64,000 nt of DNA from contig NZ_JABJXD010000004.1 of the NCBI RefSeq assembly GCF_019093865.1, positions 62,001-126,000 on the forward strand, read 5' to 3'. Positions 24,942 through 35,162 of this stretch are shown piece by piece. A program made the position numbers and the translations under genes. Every line of letters begins with the position of its first letter. Position 1 is the stretch's first letter. The stretch comes from Lentibacillus saliphilus. GTDB taxonomy: Bacteria > Bacillota > Bacilli > Bacillales > Amphibacillaceae. Below the pieces are notes generated by a model. The model was not told the DNA's origin. It did no database searches and saw only the letters and a list, made by a program, of their open reading frames with translations.

Positions 24942-26255
24942 ATGGAAGCAAACGTGAAACAACCTGTCAATCAAAGTAAAGGACTAGGTGCGGTCAAAGG
25001 CGAGTATATCTTTGGTTTTGTTGCTATTATTTTAGTTCTTATGTTTGGTCACTTTTACCTCAAATCAGATATGCTATTCTTTAGACTTTTGGTTGGCGTT
25101 GGTTTAGGTTATGCGCTATCTCGTGCATTTACAGGCTTTGCTGGCAGTATTAATCGTGCATATGCAACAGGTTCTACAAAATTGTTAAGAGCAATGGTTT
25201 TAATGTTCTTTATTTCTACTTTAATGACAACAGCGTTTTTATTTAATGCAGATCCAGCGAGTTATGATTTATGGGTTAATCCAATTAACCTAGGTTTGCT
25301 TTTAGGTGGACTTTTATTCGGATTTGGCATGTCATTTTCGGCTTGCTGTGCATCAGGTGTTTTGACGGACTTGGTGACAGGTTTGCCAAGAGCACTGATC
25401 ACACTTTTATTCTTCGGTTTTGGTGTGTTTATTGCGTTTCCGATCCAGCATAGTGCAGGTTGGGTACAAAATTCATTGTTTACAACTGAAGTAGGAGAAA
25501 AGCTTTCTGGTGGTGTTTATTTACCAGATCTATTTAAATGGGATGGTGTCGGTGGTTATTTAGGTGCTCTTTTAGTAACGGCTCTACTTTGTGGTGTTGC
25601 TGTTTACCTTGCTTACCGCTATGAAAAATATCGCAAGGAAAAGAATACGTACAGCGGTCATTTCACGGAAAAGATGCAAGAACAGCCTGATGACTTCGAT
25701 AGTAAAGATTACAAATTATTGAGTGCTACAACTTACAATCGTTTATTTGTTAAGCCTTGGACATTAACGCAAGGTGCAGTGGTTCTAAGTGCATTATTCG
25801 TTCTATTAATGGGTGTTACAAAAGCGGGTTGGGGTGCATCAACACCTTATGGCCTTTGGTTTGGTAAATTATTAATGGCTTTCGGTGTGTCTCCTGACGC
25901 AATTGCGGAATTCACAATCATGCCTGCTGATCCATATATCTTGCCATTCTTTGAACATGGTGTGTCTGTGCAAAACTTTGGTATTTTAGCAGGTACATTA
26001 ATCTATCTATTAATGGCTGGCAAATTTAAGAATATGTTTAATGCTGGTCGCCATATTCAGGGAAAAGAAATTATGATTTTTGCAGTCGGTGGTTTACTCA
26101 TGGGTGTTGGCACAAGATTGTCTAACGGTTGTAACGTTGGTGCTTTGTATACACCAATTGCCAACTTCTCATTGTCAGGTTGGATTTTCTTCGTATTCTT
26201 AGCGCTAGGTGCCATTTTAGGTAATATGTTCTCAAAACGATTTTTCTACCGTTAA
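24942..26255 (+). CDS. YeeE/YedE-family sulfur-compound transporter
   Basis: Polytopic membrane protein (437 aa) with two homologous halves, each with a conserved cysteine in a short helix: SACCASGVLTDL (about residues 132-143) and SNGCNVGALYTPIANFSLSG (about 387-406). In the family these cysteines relay thiosulfate or other sulfur species across the membrane (TsuA type). The ATG follows AAAGGGGG. It is 113 nt upstream of a CoA-disulfide-reductase/rhodanese fusion gene, consistent with import of reduced sulfur followed by persulfide handling. Promoter, palindrome and Fnr-type box are listed separately and point to redox or oxygen control. The precise substrate is not determined. Confidence 0.88.
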   Translation: MEANVKQPVNQSKGLGAVKGEYIFGFVAIILVLMFGHFYLKSDMLFFRLLVGVGLGYALSRAFTGFAGSINRAYATGSTKLLRAMVLMFFISTLMTTAFLFNADPASYDLWVNPINLGLLLGGLLFGFGMSFSACCASGVLTDLVTGLPRALITLLFFGFGVFIAFPIQHSAGWVQNSLFTTEVGEKLSGGVYLPDLFKWDGVGGYLGALLVTALLCGVAVYLAYRYEKYRKEKNTYSGHFTEKMQEQPDDFDSKDYKLLSATTYNRLFVKPWTLTQGAVVLSALFVLLMGVTKAGWGASTPYGLWFGKLLMAFGVSPDAIAEFTIMPADPYILPFFEHGVSVQNFGILAGTLIYLLMAGKFKNMFNAGRHIQGKEIMIFAVGGLLMGVGTRLSNGCNVGALYTPIANFSLSGWIFFVFLALGAILGNMFSKRFFYR

Positions 26256-26368
26256 TTGGTAATGTAAATTTGACAGAAATATGACAGGCAGATTATGAGG
26301 TGTCTGTGAGCGTTTGAGCGTACAATGTAATTAGTCTTAAATTACTTTCTAGAAGGGAAGACAACATA

Positions 26369-28063
26369 ATGAGTAAAAAAATATTGATTGTTGGCGGTGT
26401 CGCAGGTGGTGCATCTGTAGCAGCTAGAGCAAGAAGATTGGATGAGCACGCAGATGTCATCATGTTTGAAAGAGGCCCACATGTGTCATTTTCAAACTGT
26501 GCTTTACCGTTTCATTTAAGTGGCATTGTTGAAAATAGTGATGATCTCGTTCTTATGAGCCCACAGCAATTCAAGAAGCAATATAATATCGAAGCACGTG
26601 TAAGTAGTGAAGTCGTTAAAATTAACCGTGATGAAAAGACGATCACGATTAAAAATCTCGAAACTGGCGAGCTCTATGATGAAAGCTATGACCATCTAGT
26701 ATTATCACCAGGGGCTAATCCAATTGTTCCACCGTTGGAAGGCATTGATGGCCCTAATGTGTTTACTGTTCGAAATGTTGTTGACATCGCTAAATTGAAC
26801 GCTTATGTCCAACAAGAAGGTATCAAGAACGTTGCTGTTATTGGTGGTGGGTTTATCGGTGTTGAAGTTGCTGAAAACCTAAATATGGCTGGCTACAACG
26901 TGTCATTGGTTGAGTTTGCGAACCAAATTATGGCGCCATTCGACTATGACATGGCACAGCTCTTGCATAAAGAAATGATGGACAAGGGCGTTGACTTGGT
27001 ATTGAGTGATGGACTCGCCAAAGTTGAAGAAGGCTCGATTGAATTACAATCAGGTAAAACTATTGCTGCAGACGCAGTTGTTCTTGCAATTGGGGTAAAA
27101 CCTGAAACAACACTTGCAACAGAAGCTGGTCTTGAGCTTGGTGAAACTGGCGGCATTAAAGTAGATCACAATTACCTTACAAGCGATCAATCAATTTATG
27201 CAGTTGGTGATGCAATTGAGGTGTATCATAAGTTAACGCACAAGCCAACGAGATTGGCTTTGGCTGGTCCGGCACAGCGTCAAGCAAGAGCTGCAGCAGA
27301 TCATATGTACAATCGCCCTCACCGAAATACAGGTGTCATTGGGTCATCATGTATTCATGTTTTTGATCAAAATGCTGCTTCAACTGGACTCAATGAAAAA
27401 GATGCTCAGAAAGCTGGCATTCAGTATGACTTTGTCTATATTATTCCAGGAGATAAAGTTGGTTTAATGCCTGAAAGCAATCCACTTCATTTTAAATTGC
27501 TTTATGAATACCCAACGGGCAAAATCCTCGGTGCTCAAGCAATCGGTAAGGGTAATGTCGATAAGCGTATCGATGTTATTGCGACAATGATTACAATGGG
27601 TGGTACGCTTGAGGACTTGAAAGAGCTTGAACTATGCTATTCACCAATGTTCGGTACTGCTAAGGACGTTGTAAACTTTGCAGCGTTGGTCGGATTGAAT
27701 ATCTTGAACGGTGATTTTAAACAAGTTCCTGTAACTCAAGTGCGTGAACTGGTCGAAAACGGCGCATATATTGTTGATGTTAGGGAAAAACATGAATATG
27801 CTCAAGGTCATTTGAAAAATGCTGTCAACATTCCGTTGAGTGAGATTCGTGACCGTTTAGACGAAATCCCTAAAGATCAGCCTGTTTATTTACACTGCCG
27901 TACAAGTCAGCGTAGCTACAATGCTGTCATGGCATTACAGCACCTTGGTTTTGAAAATGTAACGAATATATCAGGTTCATTCTTAGGCATTAGCTTATAT
28001 GAATACTTTAATGACCAAGTAAACGACAGGGAAAAAATTGTAACAGACTATAACTTCAAATGA
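26369..28063 (+). CDS. CoA-disulfide reductase / rhodanese fusion (CoADR-Rhd)
   Basis: Two-domain flavoenzyme (564 aa). Residues 1-445 are a FAD/NAD(P)H pyridine-nucleotide disulfide reductase: GGVAGGASVAARAR binds FAD, Cys44 in the SFSNC motif is the CoA-thiol-linked active cysteine of this family, VAVIGGGFIGVEVAENL binds NAD(P)H, and IYAVGDAIE is the second FAD motif. Residues about 460-555 are a rhodanese domain with active Cys510 (LHCRTSQRSYN). The fusion reduces CoA- or glutathione-persulfides or polysulfide. Its place behind the YeeE transporter supports a sulfur assimilation or sulfide-detoxification unit. The length is typical. The start ATG follows AGAAGGGAAG. Confidence 0.92.
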   Translation: MSKKILIVGGVAGGASVAARARRLDEHADVIMFERGPHVSFSNCALPFHLSGIVENSDDLVLMSPQQFKKQYNIEARVSSEVVKINRDEKTITIKNLETGELYDESYDHLVLSPGANPIVPPLEGIDGPNVFTVRNVVDIAKLNAYVQQEGIKNVAVIGGGFIGVEVAENLNMAGYNVSLVEFANQIMAPFDYDMAQLLHKEMMDKGVDLVLSDGLAKVEEGSIELQSGKTIAADAVVLAIGVKPETTLATEAGLELGETGGIKVDHNYLTSDQSIYAVGDAIEVYHKLTHKPTRLALAGPAQRQARAAADHMYNRPHRNTGVIGSSCIHVFDQNAASTGLNEKDAQKAGIQYDFVYIIPGDKVGLMPESNPLHFKLLYEYPTGKILGAQAIGKGNVDKRIDVIATMITMGGTLEDLKELELCYSPMFGTAKDVVNFAALVGLNILNGDFKQVPVTQVRELVENGAYIVDVREKHEYAQGHLKNAVNIPLSEIRDRLDEIPKDQPVYLHCRTSQRSYNAVMALQHLGFENVTNISGSFLGISLYEYFNDQVNDREKIVTDYNFK

Positions 28064-28075
28064 TGTTGATGATAT

Positions 28076-29404
28076 ATGGACAATAAGCTAAACCGTTATG
28101 ACATATTAAGCTTGGTACTCGGATCAATTATCGGATGGGGATCTTTCACACTACCAGGTGTGAAATTTCTCCATGAATCCGGTGTTATTAATACAGCGAT
28201 CGGTCTGTTCATCGGTGGGCTAGCCATTATTTTCATCCAAAAGGGCTACCACATAATGATGCAACAGCATGGCGAGGACGGCGGAGAATTTTCCTATGCA
28301 TATAAAAGTATGGGAAAAAAGCACGGGTTTATTGTAGGATGGTCTTTGATCTTATGTTATTTAAGCATTGTGCCGTTAAATGCAACAGCCTTTGTACTCG
28401 TTATGAAAATAATGTTCGGTTCAAATATCGCCTTTGTCTATTTGTATGACGTTGCTGGATATCCTGTCTATTTAACTGAAGTCATACTGGCGAGTGCCGT
28501 CATCATTTTGTTTGCGTGGATTAATATTAAAGGGCTGCGTAAAAGCTCTAATGTGCAAAACGTGATGGTGTTATTTTTGGTCAGCAATATTTTAATTGTG
28601 CTCGTCGCGATGCTGTTTGGAACTGGAACAGACAATTTAACAGAAACGTATATTGCGCATTATAACTTTAGTTTCAGTGAAATTGCCAAGGTGATTGCGA
28701 TCGTTCCGTTTCTTTTTGTCGGGTTTGATATCATCCCCCAGGTTGCAACAGATTTAAAATTCAAGCCTGAAAAAGCAACACGGGTCGCTATTTTTTCAAT
28801 CTCTTCCGGAATTATCGTATATACGATCCTCAATGTCATAACAGCACTTGCCTTCACACCTGAACAGGCTGTACAGCATGATTGGGCGCTTGGAACAGCT
28901 GTGATGGATCATGTCGGCATGATTGGATTTTTGTTATTGGTCGTTGCATTAATGACAGCTGTATCAGGCGGCATTAACGGGTTTATGATTAGCAGCAGTA
29001 AATTACTGACATCGTTGTCAAGGTATCGTTTATTCAGTGCCAAATATCAAAAGAAAAATCAAAGAGATGTGAATGTCAATAGTATAAAATTCGTGACTTT
29101 GCTCAGCTTGCTGGCACCTTGGTTTGGCCGTGAAGTCATAATTTATATTGTAGATATGTCGTCTTTATTAGCAGCGATTGCTTATTTGTACGTCTGCTAT
29201 ATTAGTTTTAAAAAGGCGTTAAACCGCTGGGATAAGTATCTGTCGTTTGTCGGCGTTCTTATTAGCGTCAGCTTTATTGGATTACTCATATTGCCATTTT
29301 CTCCAGGGCGATTGAGTACGCCATCCATGATCTTTATGATTGCATGGGCTGTAGCCGGATTTTTCTACTATAAACAATATACAAAAAAGCTATCAACTGA
29401 ATAG
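28076..29404 (+). CDS. APC-superfamily amino acid/amine permease
   Basis: Membrane permease (442 aa, about 12 helices). Helix 1 carries the APC unwound motif (LVLGSIIGWGSFTLPG), helix 3 begins GGEFSYAYKSMG, and helix 6 has PFLFVGFDIIPQ, all typical of the APA/YjeH-like branch. The substrate is not evident. The start codon lies 12 nt after the previous stop and the ribosome site is weak (TGATGTTGATGA), so translation may be coupled to the rhodanese fusion gene. If it is part of the same operon, cystine, cysteine or a sulfur amino acid would be a reasonable guess but is not shown. A strong bidirectional terminator follows. Confidence 0.85.
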   Translation: MDNKLNRYDILSLVLGSIIGWGSFTLPGVKFLHESGVINTAIGLFIGGLAIIFIQKGYHIMMQQHGEDGGEFSYAYKSMGKKHGFIVGWSLILCYLSIVPLNATAFVLVMKIMFGSNIAFVYLYDVAGYPVYLTEVILASAVIILFAWINIKGLRKSSNVQNVMVLFLVSNILIVLVAMLFGTGTDNLTETYIAHYNFSFSEIAKVIAIVPFLFVGFDIIPQVATDLKFKPEKATRVAIFSISSGIIVYTILNVITALAFTPEQAVQHDWALGTAVMDHVGMIGFLLLVVALMTAVSGGINGFMISSSKLLTSLSRYRLFSAKYQKKNQRDVNVNSIKFVTLLSLLAPWFGREVIIYIVDMSSLLAAIAYLYVCYISFKKALNRWDKYLSFVGVLISVSFIGLLILPFSPGRLSTPSMIFMIAWAVAGFFYYKQYTKKLSTE

Positions 29405-29475
29405 GCACTTAACAGCCAGACCATCAGTTGATTAGGTTATATAAAAGACTAGGACTTAAAAGTTTAACTAAAAAA

Positions 29476-29516
29476 ACGAACAATACTCCCGGAGCGGGTC
29501 GTATTGTTCGTTTTTT
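29476..29516. terminator. Bidirectional terminator
   Basis: ACGAACAATAC (29476-29486) pairs with GTATTGTTCGT (29501-29511), with A-run before and T-run after, serving the convergent genes on both sides. Confidence 0.9.
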
Positions 29517-29524
29517 CATTACTG

Positions 29525-29938
29525 TTATGAAAGATCGTCTTTATCTCTGTAGTGAAGGATGTCCTTAATCATCTCGATATGTAGAGCCGCCCAAGCTTTT
29601 TCCTTAAAATGAAAAAACGTGCTAGCTGTAAGAAGTATTAAGTAAACCGTGACAAATATCAACCAAAGAATATTCCCGTTCTGAAATAGGACATCTTGCA
29701 ACTTACTAGAAAATAAAAAAAGCAGCCACGGAATTGATGTTACATAAAGCGGGATGATACCAAGACCATTTTGCTCTTTAATCATTCTGTAATGAATCAG
29801 TCTGAGCGTCTCGCTGTCAATAGATTGGTAAAATGATTTGATGTCAGCTGTTTCCTTCAGTTGGCGGTCGTTTTTAATATCATTTTTTTGTTTTAATTGT
29901 AAATAGATTTTGTGTGCATCCCCGCGAAAAGAAAACAT
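29525..29938 (-). CDS. Small membrane protein, unknown function
   Basis: Not recognised. The 137-aa product has a charged N-terminal half rich in Lys, Asp and Gln, two adjacent membrane helices (GIIPLYVTSIPWLLFLF, then LWLIFVTVYLILLTAS) and a charged tail with HIEMIKDILHYRDKD. The start has GGGG 7 nt upstream. It may be co-transcribed with the YugN-like gene upstream on the same strand, which ends 53 nt before. Confidence 0.6.
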   Translation of the reverse strand: MFSFRGDAHKIYLQLKQKNDIKNDRQLKETADIKSFYQSIDSETLRLIHYRMIKEQNGLGIIPLYVTSIPWLLFLFSSKLQDVLFQNGNILWLIFVTVYLILLTASTFFHFKEKAWAALHIEMIKDILHYRDKDDLS

Positions 29939-29991
29939 AATAAATCCCCTTTAATGCTCGTCTAGTGAAAGGTTTTTTTGTTAAAAACCCT

Positions 29992-30417
29992 TTAGGAGGT
30001 GTGGAGCTGGTCAAGGCGACCAACGATATAGTTGATTGCTTGCTCGCCTTCGTGCAGCCATTTGTTTTTTTGTGTGATTTGCCCATCTGTGTCTAAAGGC
30101 TCCTGGAATTGACTGAGTCCTCCAGCTGTTAACAGTTCATGGCCATCTCTATCGAGTCCAATGTTAACAACGTGTTTAATCATGTAAGGTGTTTGGAATT
30201 CAATCAGTGCATCACCATCTTCGAGCATACCTGATACAACATGAAATGGCAGTCTAATGTAAAGTGTCTCGCTTCCCTGTCGCCAAAGAGTCCCGTCAAA
30301 GTATGCTCTGTCATACTGCCAACTACTACACAATGCATAACCATTTGCTTTTAACAAGTTAAAAGCAGGCCCGAAAAAGGTCTGTTTGCCTTCAAGCTCC
30401 GTATTCAGCTGTAGCAT
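29992..30417 (-). CDS. YugN-like family protein
   Basis: Cytosolic 141-aa protein of the YugN-like family found in Bacillus; the function is unknown. Recognisable parts are the N-terminal FFGPAFNLLKANGYALCSSW, then YDRAYFDGTL, LPFHVVSGMLEDGDALIEF and HVVNIGLDRDGH. The length fits the family. The start is preceded by GGAGG at 7 nt. It is transcribed away from the UPF0182 gene, with a 200-bp divergent gap. Confidence 0.8.
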   Translation of the reverse strand: MLQLNTELEGKQTFFGPAFNLLKANGYALCSSWQYDRAYFDGTLWRQGSETLYIRLPFHVVSGMLEDGDALIEFQTPYMIKHVVNIGLDRDGHELLTAGGLSQFQEPLDTDGQITQKNKWLHEGEQAINYIVGRLDQLHTS

Positions 30418-30618
30418 TGAGGGACCTCCATTCTAATTAACTTTCTAATTAAAACTCACACAATATAAGTATGAGCTGTTAAAGGAATGGTCATACATTG
30501 CTTTTTTTGTAGCTGAAACTTATGTCGATGTGAATCGTATGTTAAACTGTACAATAGACATTAATGTGTTGACCTAGCTCATCAAGATTGAATAACAATT
30601 TTTATTGGGGGAGACGTA

Positions 30619-33387
30619 GTGGATTTTAATCAATCATTTAATAAACAGGAATTGGAAAAATGGCGCAAAAAAATTAAGCGCATCGGCTATACAGTAGCCA
30701 TTATATTATTGCTCGTCATTGGTGGTATCATCGCTAACAACCTGTTAGTCGATTATATTTGGATGGACACGATCGGGTTTGGCGACGTATTTAAGACGGT
30801 GCTCGGAAGTAAGGTCATTCTTGGGGTGGCTGGTTTTGTTATATACGGAATAGCGACCTATATGACGTTATTTTGGATTCGTCGGACGTATTTAAGTCAT
30901 TTTGACAAAGTTCAGCTGCATCCGTTATTCCTAAACCGTAAATTAGCGACACTTGTTTTACTTGCGGCTTCAACCGTTGTCGGTTTGGTCGGTAGCAGTA
31001 TTTTGCAAGGTGTTGGTTGGGAACGCGCATTAAAATTCTTGAACTATGAATCATTCGGCATCACAGACCCCCATTTTAATCTAGATATTTCGTTTTATAT
31101 GTTTGTGTTGCCTTTATTGAAATTTGCAATATCGCTCGTTCTTGGATTGGCCGTATTTTTCTTGTTACTTGAAATTGGTGCTTACTCTGTCTTTAACATG
31201 TGGCGTCTTAACCGATCAGCCCAAATTCATATGGGTATGACTTTAGGTATTATCGGACTGTTGTTGGCTGGGATGCATGCATTGGCTCCTTATGAGACGT
31301 TATTGACAAATCAAGTTAGTCTCTTTCAAGAAAGTGCTGTGTATGGCTTAAGCTATACCGATGATGTTATCAACATTCCAAAAGCATATGTACTAGCTGG
31401 GGCAGCAGTCATTGGCACCATTTGGCTCATCATCTTGCTTGTGCGAGGACGTATTAAAACAGCGATTGTTCCGATTGCCTTATATTTCGGACTTGTCATT
31501 GTCGGTCAGGCTGCGTCAGTCGTTGTGCAAAACTTTATCGTATCTCCAAATGAATTTTCTAAAGAAACACCTTATCTTGAACAAAACTTAAATTATACAC
31601 GTGAAGCGTATCAACTAGCTGACATTGATGAAATGGAGCATCCAAGTGAATCGACGCTGAATCAGGAGATGGTTGATCGTAATGTTGATACGATTGATAA
31701 CATTCGTGTGAATGATGTACGCCCACTTCTTGAGGTGTATAATCAGCTGCAGACGATTAGAACGTATTATAATTTCCATGATGTTGACATTGACCGTTAT
31801 GAAATTGACGGTAATTATGAACAGGTGTTTATTGGTGCCCGTGAATTAAGTATGAATAATTTACCGGATCAGGCTCAAACATGGGTGAACCGTTATTTAC
31901 GCTATACACATGGCTATGGTGTCGCGATGAGTCATGTAAATGAAGTGACGCCACAAGGACAACCAAAATATATGATGGAGGATATTCCACCAAAAGGGAT
32001 CATGGATATTGAGCGCCCACAAATTTACTTTGGTGAAGAAGACTATCCGAACGTTATTGTAAAGAGTAAGGTCGATGAATTTGATTATCCATCAGGTGGC
32101 GAAAACGTCTCAAGCCGCTTCGAAGCAGATTCAGGTATCCCACTAAAAGGGATTAATCGCTATTTATTCGCTTTGAGTGAAGGCTCGTTCCGTATGCTTG
32201 TATCTGATCAAATTACCGATGAAAGTGAATTGCTCGATACGCGTAACATCGTTGACCGTGTCAATCGTATCGCACCGTTTTTCGAGTATGATGAAGATCC
32301 TTACATTTTCGTCCGTGAAGACGGCACACTCGCATGGATGATGGACGCGTACTTAACAGGTGAGCGCTATCCATATGCAGAGCCTTATAAACGCGGGGAA
32401 AGCTATATTAGAAACTCTGTTAAAGTTGTTATTGACGCATATACAGGTGAAGTTGATTTTTATGCAGTTGATCAGGATGAACCGTTGATGAAAACTTACA
32501 ACAATATGTTCCCTGAGCTGTTCACAAAAGAGATTCCGGATGATGTACGCGCACACTTCCGCTATCCAGAGCGTTTGTTTAAAATTCAAGCTGCTATGTA
32601 TGGGACTTACCATATGTCCAATTTAGAAGTGTTCTATAACCGTGAGGACTACTGGCAATTCCCGACAGAGAAATACTTTAATGAAGACATTGAAATGGAA
32701 CCTTACTACATTACAATGAAAATGCCCGAAGCAGATGAGGAAGAGTTTATTCTCATGATGCCGTATACACCGAAGAAGCGTCAGAACATGATCGCTTGGA
32801 TGGGTGTACGTAATGATGGTGAGAATTACGGCGAGAAATTCGTCTATCGTTTTCCAAAGCAGAAAAATATATACGGGCCACAGCAAATAGAGAACCGAAT
32901 TAATCAGGACAGTGACATTTCTAAAGAGTTGAACCTCTGGTCACAAGGTGGGTCAAAGGTTATTCGCGGAAATCTACTTGCGATCCCAATTGAGGATACG
33001 GTTTTCTATGTTGAGCCAGTTTATATTGAATCATCAAATGAGACATCGTTACCTGAGGTGAAGCAGGTAATTATGGCCTATGACGATCACATCGTTATGG
33101 AGCCGTCATTTGACCAGGCGCTGGATAAAATACTGTCCCTTGCTGATCCAGAAAGTGCGGATGATGAACAGGATACGTCGCCAGAAGAGGATACTCCTGA
33201 AGAAAACGGTACTGGTGAAGACGAAGGTGAAGCAGAAACAGAAGATCCGATCGTCGGTGCAGAGGCACAGCTTCGCGAATTTGCTGAGCAGTTTGACGCC
33301 TATCAGAAGGCGCTCTCAGAAGGCAAATGGGAAGAAGCAGCAAAAATTATGACAGAACTGCAAGAGCAGCTGGAGTCATTTAAATAA
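30619..33387 (+). CDS. UPF0182 family membrane protein
   Basis: Large membrane protein (922 aa). About seven hydrophobic helices lie in residues 20-320 (two pairs plus further helices to about 310), then a large, probably extracytoplasmic, beta-rich domain (about 325-830), an acidic Glu/Asp-rich linker (about 845-880) and a C-terminal amphipathic helical segment. The family (COG1615) is widespread in Bacillota, Actinobacteria and cyanobacteria, and no function is established that I can name. The GTG start has GGGGGAG 6-8 nt upstream; no ATG alternative exists. It is monocistronic with a strong terminator. Confidence 0.9.
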   Translation: MDFNQSFNKQELEKWRKKIKRIGYTVAIILLLVIGGIIANNLLVDYIWMDTIGFGDVFKTVLGSKVILGVAGFVIYGIATYMTLFWIRRTYLSHFDKVQLHPLFLNRKLATLVLLAASTVVGLVGSSILQGVGWERALKFLNYESFGITDPHFNLDISFYMFVLPLLKFAISLVLGLAVFFLLLEIGAYSVFNMWRLNRSAQIHMGMTLGIIGLLLAGMHALAPYETLLTNQVSLFQESAVYGLSYTDDVINIPKAYVLAGAAVIGTIWLIILLVRGRIKTAIVPIALYFGLVIVGQAASVVVQNFIVSPNEFSKETPYLEQNLNYTREAYQLADIDEMEHPSESTLNQEMVDRNVDTIDNIRVNDVRPLLEVYNQLQTIRTYYNFHDVDIDRYEIDGNYEQVFIGARELSMNNLPDQAQTWVNRYLRYTHGYGVAMSHVNEVTPQGQPKYMMEDIPPKGIMDIERPQIYFGEEDYPNVIVKSKVDEFDYPSGGENVSSRFEADSGIPLKGINRYLFALSEGSFRMLVSDQITDESELLDTRNIVDRVNRIAPFFEYDEDPYIFVREDGTLAWMMDAYLTGERYPYAEPYKRGESYIRNSVKVVIDAYTGEVDFYAVDQDEPLMKTYNNMFPELFTKEIPDDVRAHFRYPERLFKIQAAMYGTYHMSNLEVFYNREDYWQFPTEKYFNEDIEMEPYYITMKMPEADEEEFILMMPYTPKKRQNMIAWMGVRNDGENYGEKFVYRFPKQKNIYGPQQIENRINQDSDISKELNLWSQGGSKVIRGNLLAIPIEDTVFYVEPVYIESSNETSLPEVKQVIMAYDDHIVMEPSFDQALDKILSLADPESADDEQDTSPEEDTPEENGTGEDEGEAETEDPIVGAEAQLREFAEQFDAYQKALSEGKWEEAAKIMTELQEQLESFK

Positions 33388-33447
33388 AGTACTGTGACGA
33401 TAGTCTCTAAGAATTTTTGAGGCATGGCGTTATAAAAAATAAAGTGA

Positions 33448-33492
33448 AAAGAGGTGTGCTCATTGAGTTTTGATGAGCGCACCTCTTTCTTT
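33448..33492 (+). terminator. Terminator after the UPF0182 gene
   Basis: AAAGAGGTG (33448-33456) and GCTCAT pair with ATGAGC and CACCTCTTT (33480-33488), with one T/G mismatch inside; CTTTT follows. The A-rich left side allows use from the other strand too. Confidence 0.85.
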
Positions 33493-33540
33493 TGTAGGCA
33501 ACAAAAAAGAGGAGATGCTTGATCTCCCCTTGTTAAGATA

Positions 33541-34350
33541 TTATTTTTCGAATCGGTTGTATGCACCATGCATAACGGGACCAACGTATCTGTTTAGCTT
33601 CCAGCCATGTTTAATCGCAGCCGTAACAAATGATTTAGCAGAAACCACTGCATCCTTTACCGACATGCCTTGTGCAAGGTTAGCCGTAATGGCGGCAGCA
33701 AATGTACAACCTGCTCCGTGATTGTATGTTGTGTCAATCTTATCTTGTTCAATTAGCTCGAATGTCGTACCATCATAGAACAGATCGATTGCTTTATCAT
33801 GATCCAGCCCTTTTCCGCCTTTGATGACAACGTTTTTAGCGCCTAATTCATGAATTATACCAGCAGCCTCTTTCATGCCGTCAATGGTTTTAACGCGGCC
33901 AATACCAGCTAGTTGCCCCGCTTCAAATAGATTTGGAGTCGTAATCATCGCTCTTGGCAAAAGTAAGTCGCGCATCGCTTCCGTATTTTCCGGCTGAAGC
34001 ACTTCATCTTCACCTTTACATACCATGACAGGATCAAGAACGAATTTCTCTAACTGATAGTCATCTATTTTTTTAGCGCCAAGCTCAATAATGTCAACAG
34101 AACCGAGCATTCCTGTTTTCATCGCATCTACTTCAACAGACAAAATTGTATCGAGCTGTTTTTCTACGATATGAACATCGATTGGAAATACGCCGTGCTT
34201 CCAGCTTTGCTCTGGATCCATCGTGACAATAGATGTGAGGGCGTTCATACCATAAACGCCATGTTCTTGGAATGTTTTTAAATCTGCCTGTATGCCTGCA
34301 CCACCGCTGGAGTCGGACCCAGCAAGTGTGAGTGCTTTTTTCATGCTCAT
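33541..34350 (-). CDS. pdxK: Pyridoxine/pyridoxal/pyridoxamine kinase (ThiD-like PdxK)
   Basis: ATP-dependent vitamin B6 kinase of the Bacillus PdxK type, which is a ThiD homologue rather than a classical PdxK. Seen: AGSDSSGGAGIQADLKTF at the N-terminus (substrate site), DPVMVCKGEDEVL mid-protein, TPNLFEA, and HGAGCTFAAAITA near residue 210, where the Cys and the anion hole match B. subtilis PdxK. It resembles that protein over its full length (269 versus about 271 aa). A pure hydroxymethylpyrimidine-phosphate kinase (ThiD) role is less likely but not excluded. The start ATG follows GGGGG. No thiamine genes adjoin, which favours B6 salvage. Confidence 0.88.
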   Translation of the reverse strand: MSMKKALTLAGSDSSGGAGIQADLKTFQEHGVYGMNALTSIVTMDPEQSWKHGVFPIDVHIVEKQLDTILSVEVDAMKTGMLGSVDIIELGAKKIDDYQLEKFVLDPVMVCKGEDEVLQPENTEAMRDLLLPRAMITTPNLFEAGQLAGIGRVKTIDGMKEAAGIIHELGAKNVVIKGGKGLDHDKAIDLFYDGTTFELIEQDKIDTTYNHGAGCTFAAAITANLAQGMSVKDAVVSAKSFVTAAIKHGWKLNRYVGPVMHGAYNRFEK

Positions 34351-34586
34351 GATGATTCCCCCAATTATAGTTGAAATGATAGCGTACTGTTTAAGAATAT
34401 ACTAGATGAAGGAGGAATTAAAGAGGGATGCTTTTGTTTGTGATAGGTGTATGCTGACTATCACTTATGTGAATATTCCTATTATATTATACCACATAGC
34501 CTCTGAAATTTGCAGACTATGAATCGCTCTAGGTCTGCTTTAGGATAGGGGGAGGGCGTGTTTTATAAATGTTTTGGAGTGATGAA

Positions 34587-35120
34587 ATGAATTTAGGTCT
34601 AAAAAAAGATGAAGTGCGACTTGTTGATCATCAACCAGATTGGCAAGGACAATTTAAGGACGTCAAAAGAGTGCTTCAAGCACAGACGCTTATGGCAGAA
34701 GAACGCATTGCACATATCGGTAGTACAGCCATTAAAGATATGCCAGCGAAGCCGATTATTGATATACTCGTAGGTGTTGATGACATTAACTATATTGAAC
34801 CTGTTTTTTTTCATAACTTAAAAAAAGCAGGCTTCCTACGTATAAAAGTCGAGCGGCCCAATGAAATTGTCTGTGCCAAATTTACAGATCACACATTTAC
34901 GACGAAAACCCATTTTCTACATATCGTCAATTATGAAGGAGATTTGTGGCAGAATCTCATTTTCTTTCGTGATTATTTGAATGATCATGAAGATGCACGC
35001 GAGGAATATGCGGCACTTAAAAGGACCTATGCCAGCCAATCGAGTTATGGAATTATCCAGTATACCAATCAAAAGGAACCTTTTGTTAAGCGCATTTTCG
35101 CTAAAAGGCTCACCATGTAA
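34587..35120 (+). CDS. GrpB/UPF0157 family protein (nucleotidyltransferase fold)
   Basis: Member of the GrpB family (about 178 aa), which has a nucleotidyltransferase-like fold and no firm function. The family signature ERIAHIGSTAIKDMPAKPII, with the DILVGVDD strand after it, is clear, and the C-terminal YTNQKEPFVKRI is typical. The ATG at 34587 is chosen because TGGAG lies 7 nt upstream; an in-frame ATG at 34569 has a ribosome site too far away, and family members start at about this point. It is followed 42 nt later by the YjbQ gene on the same strand. Confidence 0.8.
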   Translation: MNLGLKKDEVRLVDHQPDWQGQFKDVKRVLQAQTLMAEERIAHIGSTAIKDMPAKPIIDILVGVDDINYIEPVFFHNLKKAGFLRIKVERPNEIVCAKFTDHTFTTKTHFLHIVNYEGDLWQNLIFFRDYLNDHEDAREEYAALKRTYASQSSYGIIQYTNQKEPFVKRIFAKRLTM

Positions 35121-35162
35121 GAGGTGCTAGGTTAATCGATAGTATGGAAGGGGGTAACAAAG